Positions 62,028 through 64,000 of a stretch of DNA of 64,000 bases are shown piece after piece (within the stretch, counting starts at the first letter, position 1; every line of letters begins with the position of its first letter). The DNA is from an uncultured Draconibacterium sp. Its GTDB lineage: Bacteria > Bacteroidota > Bacteroidia > Bacteroidales > Prolixibacteraceae. The translations under genes and the position numbers were made by a program. The DNA lies in NCBI RefSeq assembly GCF_963676815.1, contig NZ_OY781365.1, positions 4,126,501 through 4,190,500 on the forward strand, in the 5' to 3' direction. Below the pieces are notes generated by a model, which saw only the letters and a list, made by a program, of their open reading frames with translations, was not told the DNA's origin and did no database searches.

Positions 62028-64000
62028 TTACGATATAATACTTTTAAAAGACATTAGGTACTCCTCCTTATATATACTAAAATAATGTTTCTTAAAGTTC
62101 TCGTAGTTTTCCAGTGCCAGACTGTGTTTCCCTTGATTAACAAGTACCTTACATCTTGTTTTTAGAGCATATTCATTAACTAAATCGTATAAGAAAATGA
62201 TCTGAGTAATTTCAAGTAGCAGAAGAGAGTCAAGTCTGTCTTTTAGTGATAGTTTATCACTCTGCTCCTCAAGAAAATTAATAATACGGTTCGTCATATC
62301 TTCTCTTTTTTGGTCGAACCATTCGCTTTCTGTATTAAATAGAAATTTCCCTTTTTTAAGGATTGGTAATATTCTGTATAAATTATTTCTGAAATCTTCA
62401 GAATCTTCGTCTTGCAGAATATGGGTAACTGTTTTGTACTCGCAGGTTATTTCTTTTCCCAGGTTTATTAGCCAATAATGGCCATCGTATATAAGTTGAA
62501 TTTTTTCTAAATCGTCGAGTATTCCTCTTAATCTATTAATGTTAACACCTCTGTTATTTTTAGCTTTTTCATGAGATTTATCGGGCCAAATATACTCTTG
62601 GATATCCTTTGATGAGATTCCTTTTTTGTGGTCAATTCCTGAAATTAATATAATAAGAAATAACTCTTTGAGAGTTGAACTAAAACGATAGGTTATATCT
62701 TGGCCTGTCTTGTTAAAGACCTTAAATCCTCCCCAAATATTTATATTAAAAGATTGCTCTATCATCAAACTTTCGATATTTATTTTTTCATCATCATTTG
62801 TTGTAGAATGTTGGTAATTTCGTTTTATGAATAATATTGAAAGGAAAAATAAAACACTTCCGACTGCAATAAATAAGTAAACTTTTTTGGTCGAAGTTTT
62901 TTCGTAAGAGATGTAATTTGATGGCGGAAAATTCAATGAAAAAAGATTAACCTCGTATTTTCCTCTTTCAGTTAAATGAGACGTTAATGCTATAAACTGA
63001 AAATTTGATTTCCAGAAATATAAATCGGAGAAGCTGCTAATGTCAGAGAATAGATAAGGAATACTATCTGCAACAAATTCTATTGAGGGCGAATTAAGTG
63101 AACCTTTTAGCAATTTTAGGTGAGTGTTATTGCTTAAGTGCGAGTGAACCAGGGTATAAAAAGAAGACTCCTCCTCATTAACAATTAGGCTGTTGCAAGG
63201 TGTGAAATTAAGAGTGTTGGGAGTTTTCATTTTCCAAATTTTTTCAATTGTATTTTTTTTGAAATTAATTTTGTTCAAATCATATAAAAAGTTTTCACCT
63301 AAGATTTGTTTTGATTGCTTATTTCCTATGCCTCCAAATAAATAATATTCGTTTTTATTTACCGTACTTTTTCCCAAAGATGAAAGATATCTGGGGATTA
63401 AAGAGTCTCCGCGGAATGTCAATTTTTCCCACATCTTACTGTTCTCATTATAACTCAGTAGTTTGTTGTTGTAGGTGTAAAAACCATATCCGCAAACAGT
63501 AGTAATTCTTTTATTTATTGGATGAAGCAGTTTGTTGTGGTGCCAGTATTTCGGTAAATGTGGTTTAAAAAAGGACGAGCTAGGCCATTCATGGGTAGCA
63601 TCGTTATATTCTGATAATTGGTTATACTGAAAACTGTATGTTGTAATGCTATTTTTTGAATTAAGTATTACCTGCTGTGCATCTTCATAAATAGGAAATC
63701 CTTTCTTTATTTCGTGGGAGGTTACTCGGTTCTTGTTTAAGTTGTAAACCAGGATGTCATTATTTCTGGATATAAAATTTATCTCTTCTGTTGAGTCGTT
63801 ATATAAAATCTGGGGACACTCTTCAAATTCAAAGCGTTTAAAATGTTTCCAAAATGCATGGCGTGTTACATTCCAGTGGGGGTGAATTAACTGAGCTTTT
63901 CTTTTTTGAATAGAGTCTACAGTATATTCATTATTAGTTTTAGAAAGGGGCCAAAAGTAGTTATTGTTGTTGCCTCCATTGAATGCAATATTTTTTACTG
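62028..64000 (-). CDS. Membrane one-component regulator: kelch-like sensor, single helix, winged helix, SARP-like domain (partial)
   Basis: The frame is open to the right edge, so at least 656 residues are present and the N terminus lies outside. An internal ATG at 63434 sits inside a repeat and is not the start. The extracytoplasmic part carries kelch-like repeats (LLSYNENSKMWEKL, NKNEYYLFGGIG, TTVCGYGFYTYNN). One membrane helix (VYLFIAVGSVLFFLSILFI, near 62826-62885) is followed by a winged-helix domain (FSSTLKELFLIILISG, KDIQEYIWPDKS, NINRLRGILDDL) and an all-helical tail resembling the bacterial transcriptional activator domain of SARP proteins. It would read an extracellular signal and act directly on DNA. 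Its target may be the gene cluster to the right or the mannan locus it faces. Confidence 0.78.
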   Translation of the reverse strand, partial: VKNIAFNGGNNNNYFWPLSKTNNEYTVDSIQKRKAQLIHPHWNVTRHAFWKHFKRFEFEECPQILYNDSTEEINFISRNNDILVYNLNKNRVTSHEIKKGFPIYEDAQQVILNSKNSITTYSFQYNQLSEYNDATHEWPSSSFFKPHLPKYWHHNKLLHPINKRITTVCGYGFYTYNNKLLSYNENSKMWEKLTFRGDSLIPRYLSSLGKSTVNKNEYYLFGGIGNKQSKQILGENFLYDLNKINFKKNTIEKIWKMKTPNTLNFTPCNSLIVNEEESSFYTLVHSHLSNNTHLKLLKGSLNSPSIEFVADSIPYLFSDISSFSDLYFWKSNFQFIALTSHLTERGKYEVNLFSLNFPPSNYISYEKTSTKKVYLFIAVGSVLFFLSILFIKRNYQHSTTNDDEKINIESLMIEQSFNINIWGGFKVFNKTGQDITYRFSSTLKELFLIILISGIDHKKGISSKDIQEYIWPDKSHEKAKNNRGVNINRLRGILDDLEKIQLIYDGHYWLINLGKEITCEYKTVTHILQDEDSEDFRNNLYRILPILKKGKFLFNTESEWFDQKREDMTNRIINFLEEQSDKLSLKDRLDSLLLLEITQIIFLYDLVNEYALKTRCKVLVNQGKHSLALENYENFKKHYFSIYKEEYLMSFKSIIS

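Overview
The window is a stretch of an AT-rich Bacteroidota chromosome made almost entirely of polysaccharide utilization loci (PULs). Evidence for the phylum is three SusC/SusD pairs, lipobox signal peptides, Bacteroidota-type promoters (TTTG, about 20 bp, TAnnTTTG) and a type IX secretion (T9SS) C-terminal domain on a mannanase. T9SS, the many sulfatases and the gene style suggest a marine lineage such as Marinilabiliales/Prolixibacteraceae rather than gut Bacteroides; that assignment is inference. No rRNA, tRNA, CRISPR array, insertion sequence or phage gene was seen.

Region A (about 1-25,030, all +): two paralogous SusC/SusD pairs (473-5228 and 5504-10264), a sulfatase, then a run of five tandem GH27-family enzymes with two more sulfatases between and after them, and a tandem DUF1080 protein. 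Three transcription units here carry TGTTACAA-type motifs upstream. In two of them the motifs form direct repeats exactly 21 bp apart, about 37-38 bp before a -7-like element, which looks like a regulon of an AraC-type DNA-binding protein. The GH27 enzymes keep both catalytic aspartates but have lost one acid of the galactose-binding Asp-Asp pair.

Region B (25,258-27,887): two regulators between the PULs, a soluble GAF/hybrid histidine kinase (+) and a cupin/AraC-family regulator (-), the latter divergent from region C.

Region C (28,276-61,916, all +): a beta-mannan PUL. It has SusC, SusD, a surface glycan-binding lipoprotein, T9SS-exported GH26, GH130 mannosylglucose phosphorylase, a secreted and a cytosolic AGE-type epimerase, a GPH-family symporter, metallophosphatase, two paralogous GH5-like enzymes, GH2 beta-mannosidase, GH5_7 mannanase, a second GH26 and two sulfatases. 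Known biochemistry gives the route: mannanases make mannobiose, the symporter imports it, the epimerase makes mannosyl-glucose, and GH130 phosphorolyses it to mannose-1-phosphate and glucose. Unusual additions are a BASS-type transporter, an aldo-keto reductase, a TIM-barrel protein, a membrane FMN-binding/iron-sulfur protein next to a membrane-anchored nitroreductase, and a royal-jelly-type propeller. A 17-codon remnant of a second beta-mannosidase lies at 55,084-55,134. A strong terminator closes the locus at 61,971-62,001.

Region D (62,028-64,000, -): the C-terminal part of a membrane regulator (kelch-like extracytoplasmic region, one membrane helix, winged helix and SARP-like helical domain) that runs off the right edge.

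Working hypothesis: the two PULs together target sulfated wall polysaccharides of a green alga such as Codium, known to contain both sulfated (1-4)-beta-D-mannan and sulfated beta-L-arabinopyranan. GH27 is a family with known beta-L-arabinopyranosidases. This substrate assignment is inferred, not shown by sequence.
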